DNA of 14,887 nt, from the NCBI GenBank assembly GCA_036505615.1, contig DASXTB010000356.1, forward strand, positions 1 to 14,887, given 5' to 3'. Position 1 is the stretch's first letter; every line of letters begins with the position of its first letter. A model generated the notes under the pieces. That model did no database searches. It was given only the letters and a program-made list of their open reading frames with translations, and was not told the origin of the DNA. A program made the position numbers and the translations under genes. The DNA comes from DASXTB01 sp036505615 (lineage in GTDB: Bacteria > Acidobacteriota > UBA6911 > JACQSX01). This document shows, one piece after another, positions 7,907 to 13,986 of the stretch.

Positions 7907-8424
7907 TTACTGCTGTGTGCCCATTGGATTGATTTGTTCTTCTGTCTCGCCAGGCGCGCTCTGACGTTTCTTCTTGGTTTTCCGCCCAGTCTTTGGATGA
8001 CTGAATTTCCCCGCACTATAACGGCCCTTTTTTTCTACGTCATAACCCTTGGGCAAAGGCGGGATTTGCCCAGCATCCCCGTCAATTGTCTGGCGCGTTC
8101 CAGAACTATCTCCGCCCGACCGTCATACTCCTTGACCGGCCCATGGATCTCAACCATCTTGCCTTGCAATTGACGTACGTCCCCGACATGCTTGAGGTCG
8201 CTGGGGAACACCACCAGGGCGAAGGGACACACCAGGTAATCCTCGCAGAAATCAAGAAAGGTGACTCCCCGATTGTCTTCTTTGACCCTCAGCACCTTGC
8301 CGCTGACACATCGAGTTTCACCTATGTGTTTTTTGGCTTCCCAAATAGCGATGCAATCTGCGATGGAAATAGCGGGCAAGAGGAGTGCCACGATCAGGGT
8401 TGGAAGGGCGGACGGAACCCACAC
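7907..8424 (-). pseudogene. Secreted OB-fold-like hypothetical protein, frame broken by one missing base
   Basis: From the GTG at 8424 the frame gives a hydrophobic signal-like N-terminus (PTLIVALLLPAISIADC). A small beta-rich domain follows (RCVSGKVLRVKEDNRGVTFLDFCED, then GKMVEIHGPVKEYDGRAEIVLE), which resembles an OB fold of the tRNA_anti or nuclease-associated kind. In the given sequence the frame ends at a TAG at 8035-8037 after 129 residues. Adding one C to the CCCC run at 8077-8080 (G on the coding strand) instead opens a further 56 codons to a TAA at 7907-7909. This tail continues DAGQIPPLPKGYDVEKKGRY and then becomes Lys-rich, ending 7 bases from the convergent glycosyltransferase stop. 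The repaired product would be 172 residues. This is either a recent frameshift or a sequencing error in a homopolymer; the latter seems likelier because both halves look intact. No function is assigned. Confidence 0.72.
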
Positions 8425-8511
8425 CAGCTCTCATTGTAAAACGTGCAATTCGAGGCGCAACGGAAACAGCGAGGAGAGAAATGGAAATTATTCCCGAAAT
8501 GGAGAAGGGAA

Positions 8512-8537
8512 GTGGGGCCAGTCTCAGACCGGCCCAC
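8512..8537 (-). terminator. Strong GC-rich hairpin after the STAS/kinase operon
   Basis: The segment folds on the minus strand as GGCCGGTC, a TGA loop and GACTGGCC: eight pairs including one G-U. Outer GTGGG/CCCAC pairing extends it with a one-base bulge. It begins about 20 bases after the STAS stop codon at 8558. The following bases are pyrimidine-rich (CTTCCCTTCTCC) but not a true U-run. It would separate the operon from the OB-fold gene downstream. The rest of 8425-8557 shows nothing recognisable. Confidence 0.5.
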
Positions 8538-8557
8538 GCGGGAAGAATCTCAAGAAC

Positions 8558-8902
8558 TTAGTTAAATGATTTGACGGCGGCCGCTTCGTCGTCCTTTACG
8601 TCGAAAACGGTATAGAGTTTGGTGATCTGAAGCAGATCGTGAACCTTTTTGGTCAGATTCAGCAGCTTGAGTTCGCCTCCCTGGTTGCGCACTGTGGTAA
8701 ACGCGCTAACCAGTTCACCAATGCCTGAGCTGTCGATGTAATTGACTTCTCCAAGATTGAGCAGAATTTTTTTCCGCCCCTTGGAAAGCAATTCACGAAC
8801 CGTATCACGCAGGGTGACGCTGCCCTCGCCCAACGTGATACGGCCACTGCAATCTACGATGCTCACACCATCCACCTGCCGATTACTGATTTTCATGCTC
8901 AC
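8558..8902 (-). CDS. STAS-domain anti-sigma factor antagonist (RsbV/SpoIIAA-like)
   Basis: A 114-residue single STAS domain, close to the size of SpoIIAA. The phosphorylation loop reads NYIDSSGIGEL, with Asp57 and Ser58 at the same numbers as in Bacillus SpoIIAA. Family knowledge: the partner kinase phosphorylates this serine, and the unphosphorylated form binds the kinase and frees its target sigma factor or other client. The GTG start at 8902 is chosen because a perfect AAGGAGG lies 7 bases upstream; the in-frame ATG at 8896 is too far. The start overlaps the kinase stop by four bases (GTGA), so the two are coupled in the order kinase then antagonist. No sigma factor or PP2C phosphatase gene is adjacent, so the output partner is elsewhere. 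Confidence 0.93.
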   Translation of the reverse strand: MSMKISNRQVDGVSIVDCSGRITLGEGSVTLRDTVRELLSKGRKKILLNLGEVNYIDSSGIGELVSAFTTVRNQGGELKLLNLTKKVHDLLQITKLYTVFDVKDDEAAAVKSFN

Positions 8903-9345
8903 GGAGAAGCCTCCTTGCCGCCCACGGCTGGACCGTGGACGTGCTTGATAAGTTTGATTTCAGTGCCTGAATGCGAAGGATGAATATGTACCTCGTCCAT
9001 AAACGAGCGGATGAGAAAAATACCCCGCCCGGACGTTTTTAAAAGATTCTCCGGGGCCAGCGGATCGGGAATCTTGCTCATGTCCAGCCCCTTACCCTGA
9101 TCAGAAATGGTGATCACCAGATCGCGCGGGGTGCTCTCAAAATCCAGCTTTACTTTCTTCCCCGGATCGTAGGCATTGCCGTGCAGTACGGCATTGATTG
9201 CAGCTTCGCGCACTGCCATCGAGATCCGCATGACCTCATCTTCCTCAAAACCCGCCTCCGCCGCGATGCGCGTGGCTGTTTGCTCTGCGTTATCGACGGT
9301 CTCCAGCGTCGAATCCAGCGTGTAGGAGACCCGTTGTTTGGTCAT
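8899..9345 (-). CDS. RsbW/SpoIIAB-like serine kinase, anti-sigma type (GHKL ATPase)
   Basis: A 148-residue stand-alone HATPase_c domain of the RsbW type. The N box is REAAINAVLHGN (Glu47, Asn51), the G1 box DQGKGLD (Asp82) and the G2 box SGRGIFLI (105-112). Such kinases phosphorylate a STAS antagonist and sequester a sigma factor or regulator; the STAS partner overlaps its 3' end. The start is the ATG at 9345. No Shine-Dalgarno is visible; TAAAAT (9353-9358 on the minus strand) ends 7 bases before it, compatible with a leaderless or nearly leaderless mRNA. Family knowledge: similar stand-alone pairs in Gram-negatives often control general stress responses, secretion or biofilm through a separate phosphatase or response regulator. 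Which applies here is unknown. Confidence 0.92.
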   Translation of the reverse strand: MTKQRVSYTLDSTLETVDNAEQTATRIAAEAGFEEDEVMRISMAVREAAINAVLHGNAYDPGKKVKLDFESTPRDLVITISDQGKGLDMSKIPDPLAPENLLKTSGRGIFLIRSFMDEVHIHPSHSGTEIKLIKHVHGPAVGGKEASP

Positions 9346-9352
9346 GGCGAAG

Positions 9353-9358
9353 ATTTTA
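9353..9358 (-). promoter_or_regulatory. -10-like TAAAAT just upstream of the kinase start
   Basis: On the minus strand TAAAAT is followed by 7 bases and then the ATG at 9345. A -35 is poor: TTGGGG at 16 bases is the best visible. With no Shine-Dalgarno present, this is a tentative -10 for a leaderless transcript. Confidence 0.3.
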
Positions 9359-9470
9359 TGAATAAACTTGCCGACCCCAAATCCGATCCATTCGTCCTCA
9401 TTGGCTCTAGCGGGGAAACCGCATGGCTAGTGAATCCGGTAGTTTGCCCTTCCCCTAGGCAAATGTCAAC

Positions 9471-9502
9471 GCATGGGCTGAGATAGGCATGGGCTGAGAT
9501 AG
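9471..9502. repeat. Exact tandem duplication of a 16-base unit
   Basis: GCATGGGCTGAGATAG occurs twice back to back (9471-9486 and 9487-9502). It lies in the 267-base divergent gap between the kinase gene and the PRC/CBS gene. No gene, RNA or clear operator is otherwise visible in 9346-9612. The unit has no internal dyad, so it looks like a slippage duplication, though a doubled regulator site cannot be excluded. Confidence 0.8.
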
Positions 9503-9612
9503 GCCGGGTTGGGCAGGCGCTTCTGTGGCCACGACTACGATTAGACACCATCGTTAACAAAAACCCTCAAACTGTCTGGATTACCATTCGACACTTCAGT
9601 ATTCTCAGGGCG

Positions 9613-10854
9613 ATGGCGATGCTCGCACTCACCGAATTGCTGGGCGAACCGGTTTTCGACCTTGGGGGCAGCCGCTGCGGGCGCGTTCGCGAGCTGGCTT
9701 TGGCTCCCCAGGAAGATCACGCTCGCATCGCTGTGATCATCGTTCGAACCAAGACTGGCGATCGCTTACTGCCTTTTAGCTCTGTAACGTCCGTCAATGG
9801 CGGCATTCGGGCCGCCACCTCTTCCGCCGAATGGTTGCTGGGAGAGAGTGGGGAAGGCTTGCTCCTGTTGAGCCGTGACCTGCTTGATCAGCAGGTGATC
9901 GATGTTTTTGGACGAAAAGTCGTTCGTGTCAACGACGTGGACCTGCACCACGAGTCGGTCGCCAACCGTCCAGTGCTGAAAGTAGGTTCTGTGGACGTAG
10001 GTCCACGGGGCGCGGTTCGAAGGTTGCTGAAGGGGGTCGTGCCCCTTCCCGCCTTACGGGCCCTGTTGCGGAAAATCCCGCCACGCACGATTCCCTGGGA
10101 TTTCGTCGATCTGATCGAAACTGATCCCGCCCGGCGCGTAAAGCTCAAGATCTCACACGAGCGTTTAGCCCGGCTTCACCCCGCTGACATTGCCGATATC
10201 GTCGAAAACCTGGCCCCCGATGAGCGCGAAGCTGTCTTCGAAACTCTAGACGAGGGCGTGGCGGCCGAGGCGTTGGAAGAAGTTGACCCGAAGGTGAAAA
10301 AAGCGATTGTCGAATCCCTTGATTCCGATCGCGCGGCCGAGATTGTTGAAGAGATGGAACCCGATGCCGCCGCTGACTTGCTGGCCGACCTCCCCGAGGA
10401 GCGCACCTCGGAAATCCTGCTCGAGATGAAGCCGGAAGAGCGCCGGGAAATGGTCGAACTCCTTGAGTTCGGCGAAAAGACCGCTGCCGGGCGTATGAAT
10501 ACGGAGTACCTGGCGGTCAACCAGGACGCCACGGTACATGACGCCATCGAAACATTGCGCCGCTTTGAAGGTGGCGTTGAAACAGTGAGCACGATCTACC
10601 TGGTGGACGAAGAGGGACGGCTGACAGGCGCAGTGCCCTTAGCCAAGCTGGTTTTAGCTCGTCCCGAAACGCCGTTAAAATCACTTACGCAGGAACCTCT
10701 GATCTTCACTAACTCAAACGCGAAGGAAAAAGACTTCGCGGAGTTGTTCGACAAATACAACTTGCTCACCCTCCCCGTAGTGGATGACAACAAGAAGCTC
10801 ACCGGAGTCATCACTTCTGACGACATCATCAGTCTGCTGCGGGCGAAGCTGTAG
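9613..10854 (+). CDS. Soluble PRC-barrel / MgtE_N / CBS-pair protein, likely regulator of the adjacent transporter
   Basis: A 413-residue protein with no transmembrane segment. Residues about 1-75 (LLGEPVFDLGGSRCGRVREL) and 85-150 (LLDQQVIDVFGRKVVRVNDV, then LKVGSVDVG) look like two PRC-barrel-type beta domains. Residues about 177-290 form an Asp/Glu-rich MgtE_N helical superhelix (LARLHPADIADIVENLAPDE and four further similar helices). Two CBS domains follow (about 295-350 and 356-413, ending VITSDDIISLLRA). In the Mg2+ channel MgtE the N and CBS domains bind Mg2+ and close the pore when Mg2+ is plentiful; here the pore domain is absent and an NRAMP-type transporter gene follows. The start may be 9613 or the ATG at 9619, which is better spaced from AGGG at 9607-9610. 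A Mg2+-sensing regulatory partner is the best inference. Confidence 0.88.
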   Translation: MAMLALTELLGEPVFDLGGSRCGRVRELALAPQEDHARIAVIIVRTKTGDRLLPFSSVTSVNGGIRAATSSAEWLLGESGEGLLLLSRDLLDQQVIDVFGRKVVRVNDVDLHHESVANRPVLKVGSVDVGPRGAVRRLLKGVVPLPALRALLRKIPPRTIPWDFVDLIETDPARRVKLKISHERLARLHPADIADIVENLAPDEREAVFETLDEGVAAEALEEVDPKVKKAIVESLDSDRAAEIVEEMEPDAAADLLADLPEERTSEILLEMKPEERREMVELLEFGEKTAAGRMNTEYLAVNQDATVHDAIETLRRFEGGVETVSTIYLVDEEGRLTGAVPLAKLVLARPETPLKSLTQEPLIFTNSNAKEKDFAELFDKYNLLTLPVVDDNKKLTGVITSDDIISLLRAKL

Positions 10855-10861
10855 GAAACTG

Positions 10862-10993
10862 GCAATCAGCAATCAGCACTCAGCATTCAGCCAATACGGA
10901 CCCTTTCCAGTTTGCCCTTAATATCGCCCAGGCCGTTCTCCAAATCAGCCCCTGCCCCTAATGGCTGAATGCTGACTGCTTAGTGCTGATTGC
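10862..10993. repeat. Heptad-structured inverted repeat between the MgtE_N/CBS and NRAMP genes
   Basis: The left arm (10862-10893) contains four direct heptads of form NNTCAGC from 10864 to 10891. The right arm (10962-10993) contains four heptads that are their reverse complement. Aligned as 32-base arms they differ at only three positions, around a 68-base loop (10894-10961). No coding sense is visible. The layout resembles non-autonomous, mobile or palindromic intergenic repeats. In RNA it would make a long hairpin between two genes transcribed in the same direction, so it could reduce read-through or mark the 3' end of the upstream gene. Confidence 0.85.
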
Positions 10994-11050
10994 TTTCTTC
11001 TGTTCAGATCCCTCAACTGCATTTATTCTGATGCGTCGCTCGCGGCTGGT

Positions 11051-12292
11051 ATGAGATTCTTGAGGCGTTGGAAAACCCGCGCGCTGATTTTTTTTGCCGT
11101 AGTCGGTCCCGGGTTCATAACGGCAAATGTCGACAACGATGCCAACGGCATCTGGACGTATTCCTCCGCCGGCGCCCAATTCGGTCACATGCTCCTATGG
11201 ACCATGATCCCCACCACATTGGCGTTGATCGTGATTCAGGAGATCGCGGCCCGTATGGGTGCTGTTACCGGCAAGGGACTTAGTGACCTCATCCGCGAAG
11301 AGTTTGGGTTCCGAATCACGTTCTTCATGATGATCGGGGTCCTGATCATCAATTTCGGCAACGTAGTGGGAGAGTTCGCGGGTATCGCCGGCAGTCTCGA
11401 GCTGTTCGGGCTTTCCAAGTACATCACGGTTCCAATCTGCGCCTTCATCGTGTGGATAATCGTCCTCAAGGGCCAATACAAGACCGTGGAAAAGGTTTTC
11501 CTGGTCGCTTCTTTCTTTTATGTGACTTATATCTTCGCCGGTATCCTGGCGAAACCAGCCTGGATCGACGCGCTCGTCTCCACGGTTAAGCCACCTCCCC
11601 GCGAAATGTTTCGCCAGCCGAGCTATCTGTATATGGTGATCGCCGTGGTGGGGACCACGATCGCTCCCTGGATGCAGTTTTATCTGCAAGCTTCTATCGT
11701 TGAAAAAGGTGTGACCCGGCGCCAGTACAAAACGTCCCGATTGGACGTGATCACCGGCTGCATCTTTACTGACATCGTGGCCTGGTTCATCATCGTGGCC
11801 TGCGCCGCCACCTTGTATGCCCACGGCTACCGCAATGTGTCGGATGCCAAAGATGCGGCCCAGGCCTTGCACCCGCTGGCTGGAGACTATGCCTACATAC
11901 TTTTTGCCATGGGATTATTCAATGCCTCGCTGTTTGCGGCATCGATCCTGCCGCTGTCAACGGCTTATACAGTGTGTGAGGGCCTGGGATTCGAATCTGG
12001 CGTAGGCAAGGGATTTCGCGACGCGCCGGTGTTTTACTGGCTATATACAATTCTTATTGTGGCGGGAGCGGGCGTCATTCTCATCCCAAACCTGCCACTA
12101 GTCAGGATTTCAATTCTCTCCCAAGTAGTGAACGGGGCAGTGCTGCCATTTGTGCTGGTCTTCATGCTCCTGCTGGTCAACAAAAAGGAGCTCATGGATA
12201 CCTACGTCAACTCGCCGTTCTATAACGTAATCGCTTGGGGGACGACCATCATCATGATCGGCCTCACCATCGCCTTGTTTTGGACGATGTAA
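11051..12292 (+). CDS. NRAMP-family divalent metal transporter, likely NRMT-type (Mg2+)
   Basis: A 413-residue inner-membrane protein with about 11 hydrophobic helices and clear SLC11/NRAMP features (VGPGFITANVDNDANG; SSAGAQFG). The metal-site motifs differ from Mn/Fe transporters. Helix 1 has DANG (Asp30 to Gly33) where MntH has DPGN. Helix 6 has TIAPWMQFYLQ, aligning Ala205-Pro206-Trp207 with Met-Pro-His. Established knowledge: the Met favours soft transition metals, its loss widens selectivity to Mg2+/Ca2+, and NRAMP-related Mg transporters (NRMTs) form a distinct clade. The MgtE_N/CBS gene upstream supports a Mg2+ role. The ATG at 11051 is the first in frame before helix 1; only a weak GGCTGG precedes it. 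No Mg2+ or Mn2+ riboswitch was recognised. The exact ion remains inference. Confidence 0.9.
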   Translation: MRFLRRWKTRALIFFAVVGPGFITANVDNDANGIWTYSSAGAQFGHMLLWTMIPTTLALIVIQEIAARMGAVTGKGLSDLIREEFGFRITFFMMIGVLIINFGNVVGEFAGIAGSLELFGLSKYITVPICAFIVWIIVLKGQYKTVEKVFLVASFFYVTYIFAGILAKPAWIDALVSTVKPPPREMFRQPSYLYMVIAVVGTTIAPWMQFYLQASIVEKGVTRRQYKTSRLDVITGCIFTDIVAWFIIVACAATLYAHGYRNVSDAKDAAQALHPLAGDYAYILFAMGLFNASLFAASILPLSTAYTVCEGLGFESGVGKGFRDAPVFYWLYTILIVAGAGVILIPNLPLVRISILSQVVNGAVLPFVLVFMLLLVNKKELMDTYVNSPFYNVIAWGTTIIMIGLTIALFWTM

Positions 12293-12297
12293 GCAGC

Positions 12298-12699
12298 TTA
12301 ATGACCGGGAACAATTTTCCCGGTTGCCAAATCTTTCACCAGCTCCCGATCGGCTTCCAGAAAATCGTACTTGGGCAGCTCGGATCGTTCAGCCCAACGC
12401 ACATCCCGAAAAATTCTATTTTCCATCTCGCCCGTGTATTCGTTCACCACGTAAAAGCGTAATTCCACCGCTCCACCATTTTTATAATCGTGACGAATGC
12501 GGGCCACCTCTTCGCCGATGTGGGCGTCGATCCCCAATTCTTCTTCCAACTCGCGGCGTAATGCGTCCCGCGGCTGTTCGCCGTCTTCGATCTTACCTCC
12601 AGGAAATTCCCACTTCAGCGGCATGCTCTGGTGACGGGTTCGCTGGCACACCAGCACCTTCCCGCCTTTCAAAATCAAAGCTGCGACCACTTGCTTCAT
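12298..12699 (-). CDS. MutT-like Nudix hydrolase (8-oxo-dGTP diphosphatase family)
   Basis: A protein of about 133 residues from the ATG at 12699; a GTG immediately before it (12702) is also possible. The Nudix box is complete: G-x5-E-x7-REL-x-EE-x-GI within GKIEDGEQPRDALRRELEEE, with the catalytic RELEEE. It is preceded by KWEFPGG, the MutT-style strand that positions the nucleoside. Length and KWEFPGGK context match MutT/CTP pyrophosphohydrolase proteins, which cleave oxidised or non-canonical NTPs in the cytosol. It lies 50 bases downstream of the binding-fold gene on the same strand and converges with the NRAMP gene, five bases apart at the stop codons. The substrate among MutT-like options is not certain. 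Confidence 0.9.
   Translation of the reverse strand: MKQVVAALILKGGKVLVCQRTRHQSMPLKWEFPGGKIEDGEQPRDALRRELEEELGIDAHIGEEVARIRHDYKNGGAVELRFYVVNEYTGEMENRIFRDVRWAERSELPKYDFLEADRELVKDLATGKIVPGH
12304..12324. terminator. Hairpin at the convergent ends of the NRAMP and Nudix genes
   Basis: ACCGGGAA (12304-12311) and TTCCCGGT (12317-12324) form a perfect 8-bp stem with a 5-base loop. It starts 12 bases after the NRAMP stop and lies within the last codons of the Nudix gene. It could serve as a bidirectional stop for two convergent transcripts, but U-runs are lacking on both strands. Confidence 0.45.
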
Positions 12700-12752
12700 C
12701 ACTGGAGAGCCGTTCTGGTTGGTAAGGCGGGTTCAGTTGCTCACAACAAATT

Positions 12753-13577
12753 TCAGTCCGGCGAATAATGACCGTTAATGCATCTTAGACCTGGCGGTTG
12801 TGGAAAACGGTCGGGACGAATGGCCGCGGCCAGCGCCCGTAAACCTTGAATCAATGTCGGTGCCGGAGTATTCAGAAATTCGTCTCGAATGCAATACACG
12901 CGACCTTCTCTCGCCGCTCGCATCTTATTCCAGCCGCGTTGCTGAACCATCTTTTCCAATGGAACGCGGTCGCCCGCTCCGCACCAGGCAGCGACAACAA
13001 TATCCGGATCGTCCAAGAGTATGGTGTCTGCCGACGTGGTTGAGCCTGGCACTCCAACAAACTCTCCACCGGCGGCTCGCACAAGTTCCGCAACCCATGG
13101 CTGCGAGGCGATCAGCGGCTTGCCCCATTCCTCGCAAAACACGCGAGGCCGTATCCCGTCATCGACCTGACTGCGAACCTCATCAATGGCGAGTTCCATC
13201 TTCGTGATGACTTGCTGCCCACACTCGGCGACACCCATAATCCCGGCGATGGTCGCGATATCGGTATAGATGTCTGCTAATGTCTTCGGTGCCAATCCGA
13301 GAAAACGTGCCCCCGACTTCAGGATCTCGATCACGGCTTTTTCTTGATAAGGAACAGCCGCGATGACCAGGTCCGGCTGGGCGCGAAGGATCTCTTGGCT
13401 GTGCGCGGTCCAGGAATCGGCGACGATTGCCCGCCCGCTCCGCACAACTTCCGGGCACACATCCGCGCAATATTTCGTGCATGCAACGATGCGATCGAGC
13501 TTGCCAATTGCGGCAAGAATAACCGTAGCGCTCGGTTGCAGGGAGACAATCCGTTGAGGACTATGGTCGGAGGGCAT
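12753..13577 (-). CDS. BtuF/FecB-like periplasmic-binding-fold protein without a signal peptide
   Basis: About 274 residues from the ATG at 13577. The ORF can be read back to 13631, but that would cross the divergent scaffold gene start. It matches the class III substrate-binding fold (Peripla_BP_2): PQRIVSLQPSATVILAAIG at the N-terminus, ILRAQPDLVIAAVPYQEKAV, the long backbone helix after LADIYTDIATIAGIMG, and the C-lobe DPDIVVAAWCGAGDRV. Members usually bind cobalamin or iron-siderophores in the periplasm. Here the fold begins within 10 residues of the start with no hydrophobic leader, and no TonB receptor or ABC genes are nearby, so it may be cytosolic. Cys33, Cys37 and Cys41 form a C-x3-C-x3-C pattern (ACTKYCADVCPE). 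The ligand is unknown; a cobamide-binding role is only one option. Confidence 0.82.
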   Translation of the reverse strand: MPSDHSPQRIVSLQPSATVILAAIGKLDRIVACTKYCADVCPEVVRSGRAIVADSWTAHSQEILRAQPDLVIAAVPYQEKAVIEILKSGARFLGLAPKTLADIYTDIATIAGIMGVAECGQQVITKMELAIDEVRSQVDDGIRPRVFCEEWGKPLIASQPWVAELVRAAGGEFVGVPGSTTSADTILLDDPDIVVAAWCGAGDRVPLEKMVQQRGWNKMRAAREGRVYCIRDEFLNTPAPTLIQGLRALAAAIRPDRFPQPPGLRCINGHYSPD

Positions 13578-13601
13578 CACTTCTAATGGTACAAGGGAGG
13601 T

Positions 13602-13607
13602 TACAAT
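13602..13607 (+). promoter_or_regulatory. -10-like TACAAT upstream of the scaffold gene
   Basis: TACAAT is followed by exactly six bases and then the GTG at 13614, the same spacing as at queF. No convincing -35 is seen. GGGAGG at 13595-13600 is 13 or more bases from either start and so sits too far for normal ribosome binding. Tentative. Confidence 0.35.
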
Positions 13608-13613
13608 TCTGCC

Positions 13614-13985
13614 GTGATGTATTCTCCTCAACTACTCGACCACTTTCAGAATCCGCGCAATGCCGGTGAAGTACTTAACCCCGACGCGACAGTGCAGATT
13701 GAAAATCCAGCCTGCGGCGACATTTTGAAGTTGAGCATCAGGGTCGCCGACCGTCGCATCGCGGAAATCCGATTCCGCGCCAAAGGATGCGTTCCCGCCA
13801 TAGCATGTGCTTCCCTGCTAACCGAACTGCTGCTGGGAAGCACTATAGAAGTTGCACGTAACCTGCGTAGGGAGGACTTGCTGTTGAAAATTGGCGGCTT
13901 ACCCGAGGCGTCCCATCATGCCAGCCACCTCGCCCTGGATGCGTGGGCGGCACTTTTGAAGCAGCTGAAAACCTCACCCCGCTAG
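13614..13985 (+). CDS. IscU/NifU-N-like iron-sulfur scaffold protein lacking the third cysteine
   Basis: A 123-residue protein of the NifU N-terminal/IscU/SufU family, opening with YSPQLLDHFQNPRNAGEV, which is diagnostic. IscU-type scaffolds build [2Fe-2S] clusters from cysteine-desulfurase sulfur in the cytosol. The first ligand region is ENPACGDIL (Cys34, Asp36) and the second KGCVPAIACAS (Cys59, with an extra Cys65). The third region aligns as LPEASHHASHLA with E. coli IscU LPPVKIHCSILA, so the third Cys is Ala103, next to His101 and His102. This variant may use His as ligand or have another role. The start is GTG 13614 or ATG 13617. It is divergent from the binding-fold gene with about 36 bases between them; no desulfurase gene is nearby. 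Confidence 0.87.
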   Translation: MMYSPQLLDHFQNPRNAGEVLNPDATVQIENPACGDILKLSIRVADRRIAEIRFRAKGCVPAIACASLLTELLLGSTIEVARNLRREDLLLKIGGLPEASHHASHLALDAWAALLKQLKTSPR

Positions 13986-13986
13986 G

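Noticed and set aside
7934..8173. 79-codon plus-strand frame after the glycosyltransferase
   Set aside because: It is antisense to the frameshifted OB-fold gene, whose restored frame explains this stretch.
9342..9560. 72-codon minus-strand frame across the kinase promoter region
   Set aside because: It has no Shine-Dalgarno, no recognisable domain, spans the tandem duplication and overlaps the kinase start.
10855..11050. Possible CRISPR array or Mg2+/Mn2+ riboswitch before the NRAMP gene
   Set aside because: The repeats are 7-base contiguous units in two inverted arms with no spacers, and no conserved riboswitch core was recognised.
11195..11872. 225-codon open frame on the minus strand
   Set aside because: It lies wholly opposite the NRAMP-family gene; the peptide is His/Asp/Arg-rich, as expected from the complement of membrane-helix codons.
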